From: Actinomadura syzygii
GTDB lineage: Bacteria > Actinomycetota > Actinomycetes > Streptosporangiales > Streptosporangiaceae
Reading direction: 5' to 3'
Assembly (NCBI RefSeq): GCF_008085905.1
Contig: NZ_VSFF01000001.1
Span: 248,001-312,000 of the forward strand
Length of the DNA: 64,000 nt
Shown: one piece after another, positions 46,664-55,365 of the stretch
Layout of the letters: the number at the start of each line of letters is the position of its first letter
Position numbering within the stretch: the stretch's first letter is position 1
Notes under the pieces: model-generated
Seen by the model: the letters and a program-made list of their open reading frames with translations, nothing else
The model's database searches: none
Told to the model about the DNA's origin: nothing
Program-made: the position numbers and the translations under genes

Positions 46664-47872
46664 TCAGGCCGTGGCGAGCGAGGGGGCCTGCGCCGGGTCC
46701 AGCCCCATCGTGATCAGTCCGGCCATCTCGGCGCAGGCGTACGCGTTCGGCGGCATGATCGCCGCCGTGGTCACGTCGCGCAGCATGCGCTCGTAGCCCC
46801 TCGGACGCATCAGCGCGTTGAGGCCGCCCGCGGCGGTGCCGAGTTCGACGAGGCGCCCGATCGCGTCCGCCAGCATCAGCTTCGCCTTCAGGTAGGCGTG
46901 GCAGGTGGGCAGCCCCGGGCCGGTCGTGTCGGCGTTCCACGCGGCCTGGTACATCATCAGCCGGGCCGCTTCGACGTGCGTCGCGACACGTCCGATCGCG
47001 GAGCTGATCGTCGGGTGGTAGCCCATCGGCTGGGCGTAGCCCTTGGCGGTCCGGTTGCCGAGGTTCTCGGTCAGCCAGGCCACCATCCCTTCGGCGAGGC
47101 CGAGGTAGCAGCCGGTGTAGCCGCCCCAGCTCACGGCCGCCTGCGCGACGATCCAGTTGGTGACGAAGTCGTCGATCGGTCCGAGGACGAGTTCCGCCGG
47201 GACGTGCGCGTCGGTGATGTTGACCTTGTTGCTGCGCGTCGCCCGCATGCCGAGCGTCTCCCAGACGTCCTCGACCACGATGTGGTCCGGCTGGTCGACC
47301 GGGAGGAGGAACGCGATGACGGACGTCGGGTCGTCGCTCCAGTCGGGACGGGCGAACATGAAGGCGTAGTCGCTCGCCTCCCAGATCGACGCGAACATCT
47401 TCGTCCCGCTGACGCGCAGCCCGCCGTCGGCGGCGCGGGTGGCCGTCACCGACGGGAGAAACGTACCGGGCAGCAGGCTCGACGAGGACGGCTCGGACAG
47501 CGGCGCCGAGATCAGCGCGCCGTCGTCGATCACCAGCGCGGCGACGTGCTTCTTGACCTCGGGGTCGAACGACGGCAGTTCCGCGGCGATGCGGGTCGCC
47601 ACGTAGTGCATGTTGAAGCCGAGGGCCGTCGAGGCGTCGCCCTGCGCGAGCTGCTCGACGGTCGCGAGCCACGCCGTGGACCGCACGCCGAGCCCGCCCA
47701 GGTCGGTCGACAGCCCCGCCCCGTACAGTCCCGCCTCGCGCAACGCGGCGAAACTCTCCGCGGGAATGGCGCGCTGCTCGTCGGCGGCGGCGGCGCGCGG
47801 CGCGATCTCGGCCGCGAGCCGTTTCCCGATCTCCGCCATTCTCAGGCTTTGTTCGTCCAGCCGGAAATCCAT
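46664..47872 (-). CDS. Acyl-CoA dehydrogenase-fold flavoprotein, probably a group D monooxygenase
   Basis: 402 residues. The fold is that of acyl-CoA dehydrogenases (SGTKMFASIWEASDYAFMFAR, WETLGMRATRSNKVNITDAHVP), but the C-terminal region reads IMPPNAYACAEMAGL, without the usual YEGT catalytic Glu block. Proteins of this type paired with a flavin reductase (as here, 7 bases away) include HsaA/HpaB-C2-like oxygenases that hydroxylate aromatic compounds with reduced flavin. The start MDFRLDEQSLRMAEIGKRLA is standard. Oxygenase activity is inferred from the pairing and motif loss; a dehydrogenase remains possible. Confidence 0.8.
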   Translation of the reverse strand: MDFRLDEQSLRMAEIGKRLAAEIAPRAAAADEQRAIPAESFAALREAGLYGAGLSTDLGGLGVRSTAWLATVEQLAQGDASTALGFNMHYVATRIAAELPSFDPEVKKHVAALVIDDGALISAPLSEPSSSSLLPGTFLPSVTATRAADGGLRVSGTKMFASIWEASDYAFMFARPDWSDDPTSVIAFLLPVDQPDHIVVEDVWETLGMRATRSNKVNITDAHVPAELVLGPIDDFVTNWIVAQAAVSWGGYTGCYLGLAEGMVAWLTENLGNRTAKGYAQPMGYHPTISSAIGRVATHVEAARLMMYQAAWNADTTGPGLPTCHAYLKAKLMLADAIGRLVELGTAAGGLNALMRPRGYERMLRDVTTAAIMPPNAYACAEMAGLITMGLDPAQAPSLATA

Positions 47873-47948
47873 TGTTCCTCCACGAGGTTCGGGTGGCGCT
47901 TCAGCCGCGCCGGGCCAGGCCGCTGCGCACGGGCCGGATGAAGAGTGT

Positions 47949-49445
47949 TCAGTCCCACATCGGGGGGCGCGCGGTATCGAGACTGACGTTGACGACCTTC
48001 GTGGCCTGGTATTCGGCGATCGTCTCGGCGGCGCCCTCGCGCCCGAAGCCGCTGGCCTTCACGCCGCCCTGGGGCTGGCCGAGGGGGGTGGCGAACCAGG
48101 TGTTCACCCAGACCATGCCCGCCTCAAGGCGACCGGCGATGCGGTGCGCGCGGGCGAGGTCGGTCGTCCAGACGCCGCTGGCGAGGCCGTAGGCGACGGC
48201 GTTCGCGCGGGCGACGGCGTCGTCCTCGTCCGTCCAGCGCTCGACGGTGAGGACGGGGCCGAAGAACTCGTCGCACGAGGCGCTCGTCCGGCCGTCCGGG
48301 TCGGCGAGAACGGTCGGCCGGTAGAACGCGCCGCCGTCGAGGTCGCCGCCCAGTTCGGGGACGACGTGCCCCGCGGCGACGGTGACGCCCTCGGCGACGG
48401 CCCTGTCGACCGCCCCCGCGACGCGGTCCCGGTGGGCGACGCTGATCAGCGGTCCGAGCTGCGTGGACGGGTCGAGCGGGTCGCCGACGCGGATCCGGTC
48501 GGCGCGGGCCGCGACGCGCTCCAGCAGCTCGTCGTGCACGTCGGCGTGCGCGAGGACGCGGGACGAGGCGAAGCACACCTCGCCGTTGGCGGCGAAGATC
48601 CCGGTGAGGACGTCGTCGGTGAGGGTGTCGAGGTCGGCGTCCGGGCCGACGACGAGCGAGCCCTTCCCGCCTAGCTCCATCAGCGCGGGGGTCAGCGCGC
48701 CGCCCGCCCGGCTGAGGATCGTCCGCGCGGACGCCGTCCCGCCGGTGAAACTGATCTTGGCGACGCGCGGGTCGGTGACGAGCGCGTCGCCCGCGCTCGC
48801 GCCGAGGCCGGTGACCACGTTGACGACGCCGGGCGGCAGCAGGTCGGCGATCGCCTCGACGAAGCGGACGGTGCTCACCGACGCCAGCTCGGACGGCTTC
48901 ACCACCACCGTGTTGCCCGCCGCGAGCGCCGGGGCCAGCTTGTGCGCGACGGAGATGAGCGGCGAGTTCCACGGCACGATCGCGGCGATCACGCCGAGGG
49001 GCCGCCGGGTGGTGTAGACGTGCGACGACTCGGGCGCGCCCTGGATCGTCTCGCCGTGGATGCCCCGCGTCATTCCGGCGAAATAGCGGAAGATCTCGGC
49101 GGCGGTCGGAACGTCGATCAGCTGCGCCTCGCGGATCGCCCGCCCGTTCTCGGTGGCGAGCAGCGCGGGCCACTCCGCCGCCGTCGCGGTGAGCCGGTCG
49201 GCGATCGCCCACAGGACGGCCTGCCGCTCCGCGAGGGAGGTCGTCCGCCAGGTCTCGAACGCGGCGGCCGCCGCCGCGACCGCCTCGCCCACGACCTCGG
49301 CGTCGCAGTCGGCGATGTGCGCCCACGTCCGGCCGGTCGCCGGCTCGACCGCCGGGAGCAGTTCGGCGACCGGCCGCCGCTCACCGCCGACGATCGCCGG
49401 CAGCGGCCGGTCGATCGTCAGGCGGCCGGTGGCGACCGTGGTCAC
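47949..49445 (-). CDS. Aldehyde dehydrogenase (NAD(P)+ dependent)
   Basis: 498 residues from a GTG at 49445 that overlaps the SnoaL-like stop by 4 bases. Catalytic Glu in LMELGGKGSLVVG (about residue 262), nucleophile Cys in NGEVCFASSRVLAH (about residue 296), cofactor loop FTGGTASARTIL. It oxidises an aldehyde to the acid, probably a later step of the same pathway as the flavin oxygenase pair. Substrate not deducible. A 76-base gap separates it from the ACAD-fold gene downstream. Confidence 0.93.
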   Translation of the reverse strand: MTTVATGRLTIDRPLPAIVGGERRPVAELLPAVEPATGRTWAHIADCDAEVVGEAVAAAAAAFETWRTTSLAERQAVLWAIADRLTATAAEWPALLATENGRAIREAQLIDVPTAAEIFRYFAGMTRGIHGETIQGAPESSHVYTTRRPLGVIAAIVPWNSPLISVAHKLAPALAAGNTVVVKPSELASVSTVRFVEAIADLLPPGVVNVVTGLGASAGDALVTDPRVAKISFTGGTASARTILSRAGGALTPALMELGGKGSLVVGPDADLDTLTDDVLTGIFAANGEVCFASSRVLAHADVHDELLERVAARADRIRVGDPLDPSTQLGPLISVAHRDRVAGAVDRAVAEGVTVAAGHVVPELGGDLDGGAFYRPTVLADPDGRTSASCDEFFGPVLTVERWTDEDDAVARANAVAYGLASGVWTTDLARAHRIAGRLEAGMVWVNTWFATPLGQPQGGVKASGFGREGAAETIAEYQATKVVNVSLDTARPPMWD

Positions 49446-49840
49446 GAGTCGAGCCCGATGTGGGCGGAGTGGAACGGGTTGTCGATCACGATGCGCCACG
49501 TGCCGTCCGCGCGGCGGCGGAAGACGTTGGAGTCGACCGCGCTCATCTCGACCGGGGTGCCGTCCGGGCCCGTCCCGGTCAGCTCCCAGCGCAGCGCGAC
49601 GAGGACGATGTCGTCGGCCTCGACGCGGTGCAGCTCCTTGATCGACAGGTGCGGCTTGAGTTCGAGGAACTCCGCCAGCGCCGCGCGGAGCTGGTCCATG
49701 CCGCGCGCCGGGGGCGTCCCGGGGCCGGTCTGGAACACCGTGTTCTCGTCCCAGCAGGAGAGCGCGCCCTCCAGATCACCGGCATTCATCGTCTCGACGA
49801 ACAGATCGTTGAGCTCCGTGACACTGTTGTGTGATCCCAT
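49442..49840 (-). CDS. SnoaL-like/NTF2-fold small protein
   Basis: 132 residues from MGSHNSVTELND (49840); a longer frame has no better site. Pattern ELNDLFVETMNAGDLEGALSCWDENTVFQTGPG and WRIVIDNPFHSAH is typical of the NTF2-like family (SnoaL/limonene epoxide hydrolase type), small alpha-beta barrels that bind hydrophobic ligands and act as isomerases, cyclases or binding proteins. Overlaps the aldehyde dehydrogenase start, so co-translated. First enzyme gene after the LuxR regulator. Confidence 0.85.
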   Translation of the reverse strand: MGSHNSVTELNDLFVETMNAGDLEGALSCWDENTVFQTGPGTPPARGMDQLRAALAEFLELKPHLSIKELHRVEADDIVLVALRWELTGTGPDGTPVEMSAVDSNVFRRRADGTWRIVIDNPFHSAHIGLDS

Positions 49841-49935
49841 GTCCGAGACGCTACAAATCGTCCATTCCCAGCACATCACCCGTTTATGGGGACGCTGAGG
49901 TCACCCGAAGGTGGGACCTCGCCGCGAAGGCGGGA

Positions 49936-51006
49936 TCAGCGCATAAACAGACCGGCCAGCTCGACCCGCGAATGCACATCGAGCTTCGCGTAAATCGACT
50001 TCAGATGGTGTTTCACGGTGTTCGGGCTGATGTGCAGGCGCGCGGCTATCTCCTGGTCGCGCCGCCCGGCGGCGACGAGTTCGGCGATGGCCGCCTCCCG
50101 GCCGGTGAGCAGGCGGCGCAGCGCGGGCGGCAGCCCCGGCGCGGACGACTCCGCCGACAGGATCGACACGATCACCGAGGGCCGCTCGGGCAGCGGCGCG
50201 GACGTCACGCTGACCTCGGTCGGCGCGCCACTCCCGGCGGACCGCACGGTCAGCCGCCGGGTCGCCTCGCCGCCGTCGATCGCCGCGTCGAGGACGGACC
50301 ACGCGTCGTCCGCCGCGTCGAGCAGCGCCCGCGCGGGACGGTTCGCGTGCCGCTCGGCCCGCTCCAGGTCGGTGACGACGATCGCCTGGCCGCTCGCCTC
50401 GAGGGCGCCCCACCACGCCGCCCGCTCGGCGTCGATGGCCGTGACCAGGTCGGTCGCGGCGACCGCCGCCTGGAACATCATCGCCGCGACGGTCGCCCGC
50501 CGCCGGTCGCCCTGGTCGAAGGCGGGCTCGCCGCCGTTGCGGGCGAAGTTGACGGTCCCGACGATCTCGCCGCCGCTGACCAGCGGCGCGCACATCACGT
50601 GCGCCATGTCGTAGTGCCGGAACAGCTCCCGGACGATGGGCGCCCGCCGCCACTGGTCGGCGGGCGCGACCAGGGAGTCGTCGAAGGCCCGCCGCGCCTC
50701 GACCGCGCCGCGCAGCACCGGGTCGACCGCCCGGCCGAAGCGCTCGTAGCGGTGGACGTAGAACCGGCTGAGCCCCCGCACCGCCGACGCGCGCGTCTCG
50801 CCCGTCCGGGGGTCGAACAGGTACACGCCGAAGGCGAAGGACGGCACATGGCGCGCGACCCACTCGAAGTAGCGGTCCTGCAGCTCGTCCAGCCCCCGGG
50901 CGGTGACGAGCACGGCCAGCCCGGAACTCAAACGCTCCTCGTCGGCGACCATCGCGTCGCCGACATCGATGTCGTCGCCCATCCAGCGAGTATGCGCCGC
51001 CGACAT
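49936..51006 (-). CDS. LuxR-family regulator with GAF-like sensor domain
   Basis: 356 residues from ATG 51006 (a start at 50982 is possible). The N-terminal 200 residues resemble a GAF/autoinducer-type sensor fold (FDPRTGETRASAVRGLSRFYVHRYERFG, HVMCAPLVSGGEIVGTVNFARNGG). The C-terminal helix-turn-helix is LTGREAAIAELVAAGRRDQEIAARLHISPNTVKHHLKSIYAKLDVHSRVEL, a textbook LuxR DNA-binding domain. It lies 95 bases upstream of the SnoaL gene on the same strand and is the obvious candidate to control the four catabolic genes. Confidence 0.9.
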   Translation of the reverse strand: MSAAHTRWMGDDIDVGDAMVADEERLSSGLAVLVTARGLDELQDRYFEWVARHVPSFAFGVYLFDPRTGETRASAVRGLSRFYVHRYERFGRAVDPVLRGAVEARRAFDDSLVAPADQWRRAPIVRELFRHYDMAHVMCAPLVSGGEIVGTVNFARNGGEPAFDQGDRRRATVAAMMFQAAVAATDLVTAIDAERAAWWGALEASGQAIVVTDLERAERHANRPARALLDAADDAWSVLDAAIDGGEATRRLTVRSAGSGAPTEVSVTSAPLPERPSVIVSILSAESSAPGLPPALRRLLTGREAAIAELVAAGRRDQEIAARLHISPNTVKHHLKSIYAKLDVHSRVELAGLFMR

Positions 51007-51086
51007 ACGTTCGTGCTAGACAGCACGGCCACTGATTATCGCTCCGACCTGCGAAGTCATGATCGTCCAGGCCCCGCCGCGCGCCG

Positions 51087-51665
51087 TCAGCGGGTCAGGA
51101 TCGACCGCACCGTCTCGGTGACGACCTTGGGCGCGTCCTCCTGGGCCAGGCGGTCGGCGCGGATCTCCTCGGCCGCGCCGTGCAGGACGTACTGGATCAC
51201 GCCGACCAGCCACGCGATCGGCATGTCGGTGCGGAAGACGCCTTCGTCCTGGCCTCGGCGGATGAGTTCTTCGAGGCGTTGGGCCGGGGCCGAGTGCATC
51301 TCGCGGATGCGTCCGGCGGGAAGGGTGCCCTCAGCCGCCGCCAGCAGCGCCATCGACTCGGCCACCAGGGACCAGCTGGGTTCGAGCAACCGGGCCAGCG
51401 CGTCCCGGGCGTCGCCGGTGAGGTCGATGGCCGACAGCACCTCGTCGCCCGCGCGCAGCGCGTCCGACAGGGCGGCCTCCACCAGCGCGGCCCGGTTGGG
51501 GAAGTGGCCGTAGAGCGTCATCCGGCCGACCCCGGCGTGCCGGGCGATGTCGTCGATGCTCGCGTTCGAGTTCCCGCTGAGGCATTCGCGGGCCGCGCCG
51601 ACGATGCGGGCGATGCTGCGCTCGGCGTCCGCGCGGCGGCGCCGTCCTGGTGAGGCGGTGGGCAT
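51087..51665 (-). CDS. TetR-family repressor
   Basis: 192 residues from ATG 51665; a GTG 6 bases upstream is an alternative. The helix-turn-helix is IVGAARECLSGNSNASIDDIARHAGVGRMTLYGHFPNRAALVEAAL. The ligand-binding C-terminal domain is the usual length. It is divergent from the MFS exporter gene, and two related palindromes lie between the two starts, so it probably represses both itself and the exporter until a drug-like ligand binds. Confidence 0.93.
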   Translation of the reverse strand: MPTASPGRRRRADAERSIARIVGAARECLSGNSNASIDDIARHAGVGRMTLYGHFPNRAALVEAALSDALRAGDEVLSAIDLTGDARDALARLLEPSWSLVAESMALLAAAEGTLPAGRIREMHSAPAQRLEELIRRGQDEGVFRTDMPIAWLVGVIQYVLHGAAEEIRADRLAQEDAPKVVTETVRSILTR

Positions 51666-51675
51666 GCGCACACTC

Positions 51676-51701
51676 TAACTCGTACTGCGGAATACGTGTT
51701 A
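51676..51701. promoter_or_regulatory. TetR operator 1
   Basis: Imperfect palindrome: half-sites AACTCGTA and TACGTGTT flank a short centre. It shares the 15-mer TAACTCGTACTGCGG, in inverted orientation, with the second site. It lies directly against the TetR start codon. Confidence 0.7.
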
Positions 51702-51717
51702 GCCTCCGGGCATTGAA

Positions 51718-51740
51718 GTCGTATACCGCAGTACGAGTTA
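51718..51740. promoter_or_regulatory. TetR operator 2
   Basis: Contains the 15-mer TAACTCGTACTGCGG as its reverse complement (51726-51740). It lies 18 bases upstream of the exporter start, so bound TetR would block its promoter. Together with operator 1 it forms an inverted pair 16 bases apart. Confidence 0.7.
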
Positions 51741-51757
51741 AGGGTGGAGACCCCCCG

Positions 51758-53158
51758 ATGACACACCAGGCCCACGACCCGTCCACCCGGCAAGACGCGC
51801 GAAATCCGCTGCGCTGGCGCATCCTCGGCCTCCTCGGGCTGGCCCAGCTCATGCTGATCCTGGACGTCACCGTCGTCGCCATCGCGCTGCCCCACATCGA
51901 GGCCGACCTCGGCCTGAGCCGCCAGGCCGTGACCTGGACGGTCAGCGCCTACACCCTGACCTTCGGCGGACTCATGCTGCTCGGCGGACGGGCCGCCGAC
52001 CTGTTCGGCGCGCGGCGCGTCGTCCTCGCCGGGCTGCTGGTCTTCACTGCCGCGTCGCTGGTGACGGGGCTCGCGGGCGCGGGCGGTCTGCTGCTCGCCG
52101 GACGGATCGCCCAGGGGCTCGGCGCGGCGCTGCTGTCCCCGTCCGCGCTGTCGTTCGTGGTGAGCCTGTTCGACGGCGAGGAGCGGAACAAGGCGCTCGG
52201 CGTCTGGTCGGCGCTCGGGGGCGGCGGCGCGGCCCTCGGCGTCCTGCTCGGCGGGGCGCTCACCGCCGGTCCGGGCTGGCCGTGGGTGTTCTACGTCAAC
52301 GTGCCGATCGGCCTCGCCGTCGCCGCCGCGCTCGCCCGGACGCTGCCCCGGCGGGAAGTGCCCCGGGCGCGCGGCGGGCTCGACCTGCTCGGCGCGCTGC
52401 TGGTCACCGCCTCGTCCGGCAGCCTGATCTACGCCTTGATCCGCGCCGGGGACCATGGCTGGCTCACGGTCGCGACCGGGCTGCTCGTCCTGCTCGCCGC
52501 GGTCGGCTACCTGGCCTTCGTGATCCGGCAGCGGACGGCCGCGTCCCCGATGATGGACGTCGCGCTGCTCGTCCGGCGGACGGTGGCCACCGGCACGTTC
52601 CTGATCCTCGTCGCCACCGCGCTGATGATCGCGGTGTTCTTCCTCGGCACGTTCTACTTCCAGCACGCGCGCGGCTACGGCGCCCTGCGTACCGGCCTGC
52701 TGTTCCTGCCGGTCGCGGCGGCGACGATGCTCGGCGCCGACCTCACCGGCCGCGCCATCGCCCGGACGGGCGCGCGGCCGCTCGCCGTCGTCGGGCCGCT
52801 CGTCGCCGCCGCCGGGATGGCGCTCCCCGCCCTGTCGATGCACCCGGCGACCGTCGTGGCAGGGACGGCGATCGCGGGCGCGGGGACCGGGGCGATGTTC
52901 GTCGTCGCGTCCGCGACCGCGCTGGGGCAGGTCGCCCCGCACGAGGCCGGGATCGCCTCCGGCATCGTCAGCACGTTCCACGAGTTCGGCGCGTCCATCG
53001 GGGCCGCCGTCATCTCCAGCGTCGCCGCCGCCAGCCTCGTCGGCGACACGCTCGACGGCTTCACCCATGGGTTCGTCCTCGCCGCGGTCGCCGCCGCCGT
53101 CACGGCCGCCGCCGCGGCCGCACTCACCCCCGGACGTCCGGCCTCCTACAACGTGTAG
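51758..53158 (+). CDS. MFS drug exporter, DHA2 (EmrB/QacA) family
   Basis: 466 residues from ATG 51758 with GGTGGAG ahead; the earlier frame overlaps TetR. About 14 hydrophobic segments, the DHA2 number. LGLAQLMLILDVTVVAIALPHIEADLGLSRQAVTWTVSAYTLTFGG is the typical first helices of this family, and LLLAGRIAQGLGAALLSPSALSFV contains motif B. It exports hydrophobic drugs with proton exchange; the substrate is unknown. Regulated by the divergent TetR. Confidence 0.93.
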   Translation: MTHQAHDPSTRQDARNPLRWRILGLLGLAQLMLILDVTVVAIALPHIEADLGLSRQAVTWTVSAYTLTFGGLMLLGGRAADLFGARRVVLAGLLVFTAASLVTGLAGAGGLLLAGRIAQGLGAALLSPSALSFVVSLFDGEERNKALGVWSALGGGGAALGVLLGGALTAGPGWPWVFYVNVPIGLAVAAALARTLPRREVPRARGGLDLLGALLVTASSGSLIYALIRAGDHGWLTVATGLLVLLAAVGYLAFVIRQRTAASPMMDVALLVRRTVATGTFLILVATALMIAVFFLGTFYFQHARGYGALRTGLLFLPVAAATMLGADLTGRAIARTGARPLAVVGPLVAAAGMALPALSMHPATVVAGTAIAGAGTGAMFVVASATALGQVAPHEAGIASGIVSTFHEFGASIGAAVISSVAAASLVGDTLDGFTHGFVLAAVAAAVTAAAAAALTPGRPASYNV

Positions 53159-53199
53159 GGCATACTTCCGCAAGTCGGACAAGCGGCTGGAGAGTATGG

Positions 53200-53709
53200 A
53201 TGACCACGCACGACGGGCACGAGTCGCACCAGAGCGGCACGCACGGGCACGACGATCATCATCACGCAGGGGCGGTCTCCTGGACGATGGCCGCGCAGGC
53301 GACGCTGCACTGCCTCACCGGATGCGCCATCGGCGAGGTGCTCGGGATGGTCATCGGGACGGCGTTCGGCTGGTCGAACACGGCCACGATCGTCCTCGCC
53401 GTGGTCCTGGCGTTCGTGTTCGGCTACGCGCTGACCATGCGCGGAGTGTTGAAGGCCGGGCTGTCGATGCAGGCGGCGTTCAAGGTCGCCCTGGCCGCCG
53501 ACACGGTCTCGATCGCGATCATGGAGGTGCTGGACAACGCGACCATGGTGCTGATCCCCGGCGCCATGCACGCGGGTCTGGCGGACGCGAAGTTCTGGGG
53601 CGCGCTGGCCATCGCGTTCGTCGTCGCGTTCGCCCTCACGACCCCGGTGAACCGCTGGATGATCGGCAAGGGCAAGGGGCACGCCGTCGTCCACCAGTAC
53701 CACCACTGA
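53200..53709 (+). CDS. DUF4396 membrane protein with His-rich N-terminus
   Basis: 169 residues from ATG 53200 behind GGAG. The first 25 residues are rich in His (HDGHESHQSGTHGHDDHHHAG), then about four hydrophobic segments, including TLHCLTGCAIGEVLGMVIG and ALAIAFVVAFALTTPVNRWMIG. The pattern matches the DUF4396 family, function unknown. The His cluster could bind metal ions. It lies 41 bases after the exporter and 59 before the BlaI-like gene. Confidence 0.8.
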   Translation: MTTHDGHESHQSGTHGHDDHHHAGAVSWTMAAQATLHCLTGCAIGEVLGMVIGTAFGWSNTATIVLAVVLAFVFGYALTMRGVLKAGLSMQAAFKVALAADTVSIAIMEVLDNATMVLIPGAMHAGLADAKFWGALAIAFVVAFALTTPVNRWMIGKGKGHAVVHQYHH

Positions 53710-53768
53710 CGGCTCAACGGGCGGCGCCGGGTTCTCCGGCACAATGTGGGGGAACGGAGGTGTCTCGC

Positions 53769-54149
53769 ATGGCCGGACTGGGTGGATCGCTTGAGCGCTC
53801 CATCATGGACGTGCTGTGGGAGGCACCCGGCCCACTGCGGGTCCGCGAGCTGCTGGCGGAACTGAACGAGAACGCCGACAAGACGCTCGCTTACAACACC
53901 GTCCAGACCGTGGCCGAGCGGCTGGCGCAGAAAGGGCTGCTGCGGCGCACGCGGGACGGGCTGGCCTTCCGCTACTCGCCGACCCGCGCCCGGGAGGAGT
54001 ACGCGGTCGAGCTGATGCTCGACGCGCTCACCGAGTCCGCCGACCACGGGAGCATCCTCACCCGGTTCGCGGAGAGCGTCCCGCCGGAGGACGCGCGCCA
54101 CCTGCTGGACGCCCTGCGCCGCCGTGCCTCCGGCGCCGAGGGGGAATGA
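53769..54149 (+). CDS. BlaI/MecI/CopY-family transcriptional repressor
   Basis: 126 residues, ATG with GGAGG. Winged helix: LERSIMDVLWEAPGPLRVRELLAELNENADKTLAYNTVQTVAERLAQKGLLRRTRDGLAFRYSP, a clear BlaI pattern. The C-terminal helices mediate dimerisation. The M56 gene starts 4 bases later, the common actinobacterial BlaI-M56 pair in which the membrane peptidase may cleave or release the repressor. Targets not identifiable here. Confidence 0.93.
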   Translation: MAGLGGSLERSIMDVLWEAPGPLRVRELLAELNENADKTLAYNTVQTVAERLAQKGLLRRTRDGLAFRYSPTRAREEYAVELMLDALTESADHGSILTRFAESVPPEDARHLLDALRRRASGAEGE

Positions 54150-54153
54150 CGGC

Positions 54154-55104
54154 GTGGTCTACCTCGTGCTCGGGCTGATCGCCACCGCCGTGCTGCTGGG
54201 CTGCTCGGCGGGGCCGGTGCTCGACCGGCTCGGACGGTCCGCCGCGCGTCCGGGGACCGCCATCGCCTGCTGGGTCGGGGCCGTGACCGGCACCTTCATC
54301 GCCTGCGCCGGGGTCGTCGCGGCGGCGCTGCTGTCGCCGCCCGCGCCCGGCCACGGCCTGCTGGAATGGCTGCGCGACTGCCTGCCGCACCACGGCGGCA
54401 AGGCGATCGTCACGGCGGCGGCCGCGAGCCTGGTCCTGCTGGCGGCGTGCGGGTTCCGGGTCGCGCGCGGGCTGCCCCGGCTGCGGCGCACGGTGCGGCA
54501 CCGGAGGCGGCACCGCGAGATGCTCCGGCTCGTCGCGAGCGAGGACGAGCGGCACGGGGACGTCCTCGTGCTCGACCATCCGGTCCCGGTGGCCTACTCG
54601 CTGCCCGCCCGGCGGCGCGCGATCGTGGTCAGCACCGGCACGCGGGACGCCCTCACGCCGGCGGAGTTCGACGCGGTCCTCGTGCACGAGCGGGCCCATC
54701 TGCGGCAGCGGCACCACGCGCTGCTGCTCATGCTCGACCTGGCGCACGCCGTCCTGCCGTGGCCGCCCACCATCCGGCGGGCGAAGCGGACGCTTCCGCT
54801 GCTGCTGGAGATGGCCGCCGACGACGCTGCGGCGCGGGCCTGCGGCGGACGGACGCTCGTCGGCGCGCTGCGGCGGCTCGCGGCGGCGCCCGGGGTGGCC
54901 GGCGCGCTCGGCGCCGCGAGCCCGGACGCCGGGGCGCTGGCGGAGCGGGTGCTGCGGCTGGAGAGCGCGGGGACGGGCGGGCCGCGCCGGGCCGCGCGGG
55001 CGGCCGCGTCCGCCTTCGCCGCGTCCACCTTCGCCGCGCTCGCCGTCGCCGCCCCGCTGGTCGTCGCGGCCGCGACCATCACCGAGCTGACCCACCTCTG
55101 CTGA
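54154..55104 (+). CDS. M56-family membrane zinc peptidase (BlaR1-like)
   Basis: 316 residues from a GTG at 54154, 4 bases after the BlaI stop, with GGGGGAA ahead; a start at 54124 would overlap. Four hydrophobic segments. The zinc motif is LVHERAHLRQRHH (HExxH), and EMAADDAAARACGG carries a later acidic ligand. There is no C-terminal penicillin-sensor domain, so this is the short actinobacterial form. It probably acts with the adjacent BlaI-like repressor. Confidence 0.9.
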   Translation: MVYLVLGLIATAVLLGCSAGPVLDRLGRSAARPGTAIACWVGAVTGTFIACAGVVAAALLSPPAPGHGLLEWLRDCLPHHGGKAIVTAAAASLVLLAACGFRVARGLPRLRRTVRHRRRHREMLRLVASEDERHGDVLVLDHPVPVAYSLPARRRAIVVSTGTRDALTPAEFDAVLVHERAHLRQRHHALLLMLDLAHAVLPWPPTIRRAKRTLPLLLEMAADDAAARACGGRTLVGALRRLAAAPGVAGALGAASPDAGALAERVLRLESAGTGGPRRAARAAASAFAASTFAALAVAAPLVVAAATITELTHLC

Positions 55105-55194
55105 GATCCTTGCGGCGGTTTGTCGTAATCCGCCGCTTGGGTGGCGAGATGAGGCCGTTATCTCCTACGCTGCGTCGGAGGTCGTCGCGGCGCG

Positions 55195-55350
55195 TCCCCG
55201 CCGGGGACGGTGGCGGCCGCGCCGAATCTCGCGGGCCCTACGCGGCCCGCGGAACCGGGGAACCGTTTCTCCACCTGGGGTGAATCCGCTCCCGCGAGCG
55301 GTAGGGCGACTCCGGCCCGAACCCGGCAGCTCACCCGGTAGGCGGTACAG
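55195..55350 (+). ncRNA. ydaO/yuaA c-di-AMP riboswitch
   Basis: The leader of the NlpC/P60 gene contains the ordered conserved blocks of this class: GCCGAATC, GCGGAACCGGGGAACC, then CTGGGGTGAATCC, TAGGGCGA, CCCGAACCCGGCAGCTCACC and CGGTAGGCG. In actinobacteria it switches cell-wall hydrolase genes off when c-di-AMP is bound. The end lies about 15 bases before the start codon. Precise boundaries are approximate. Confidence 0.92.
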
Positions 55351-55365
55351 GAGAGGACCCACCGC

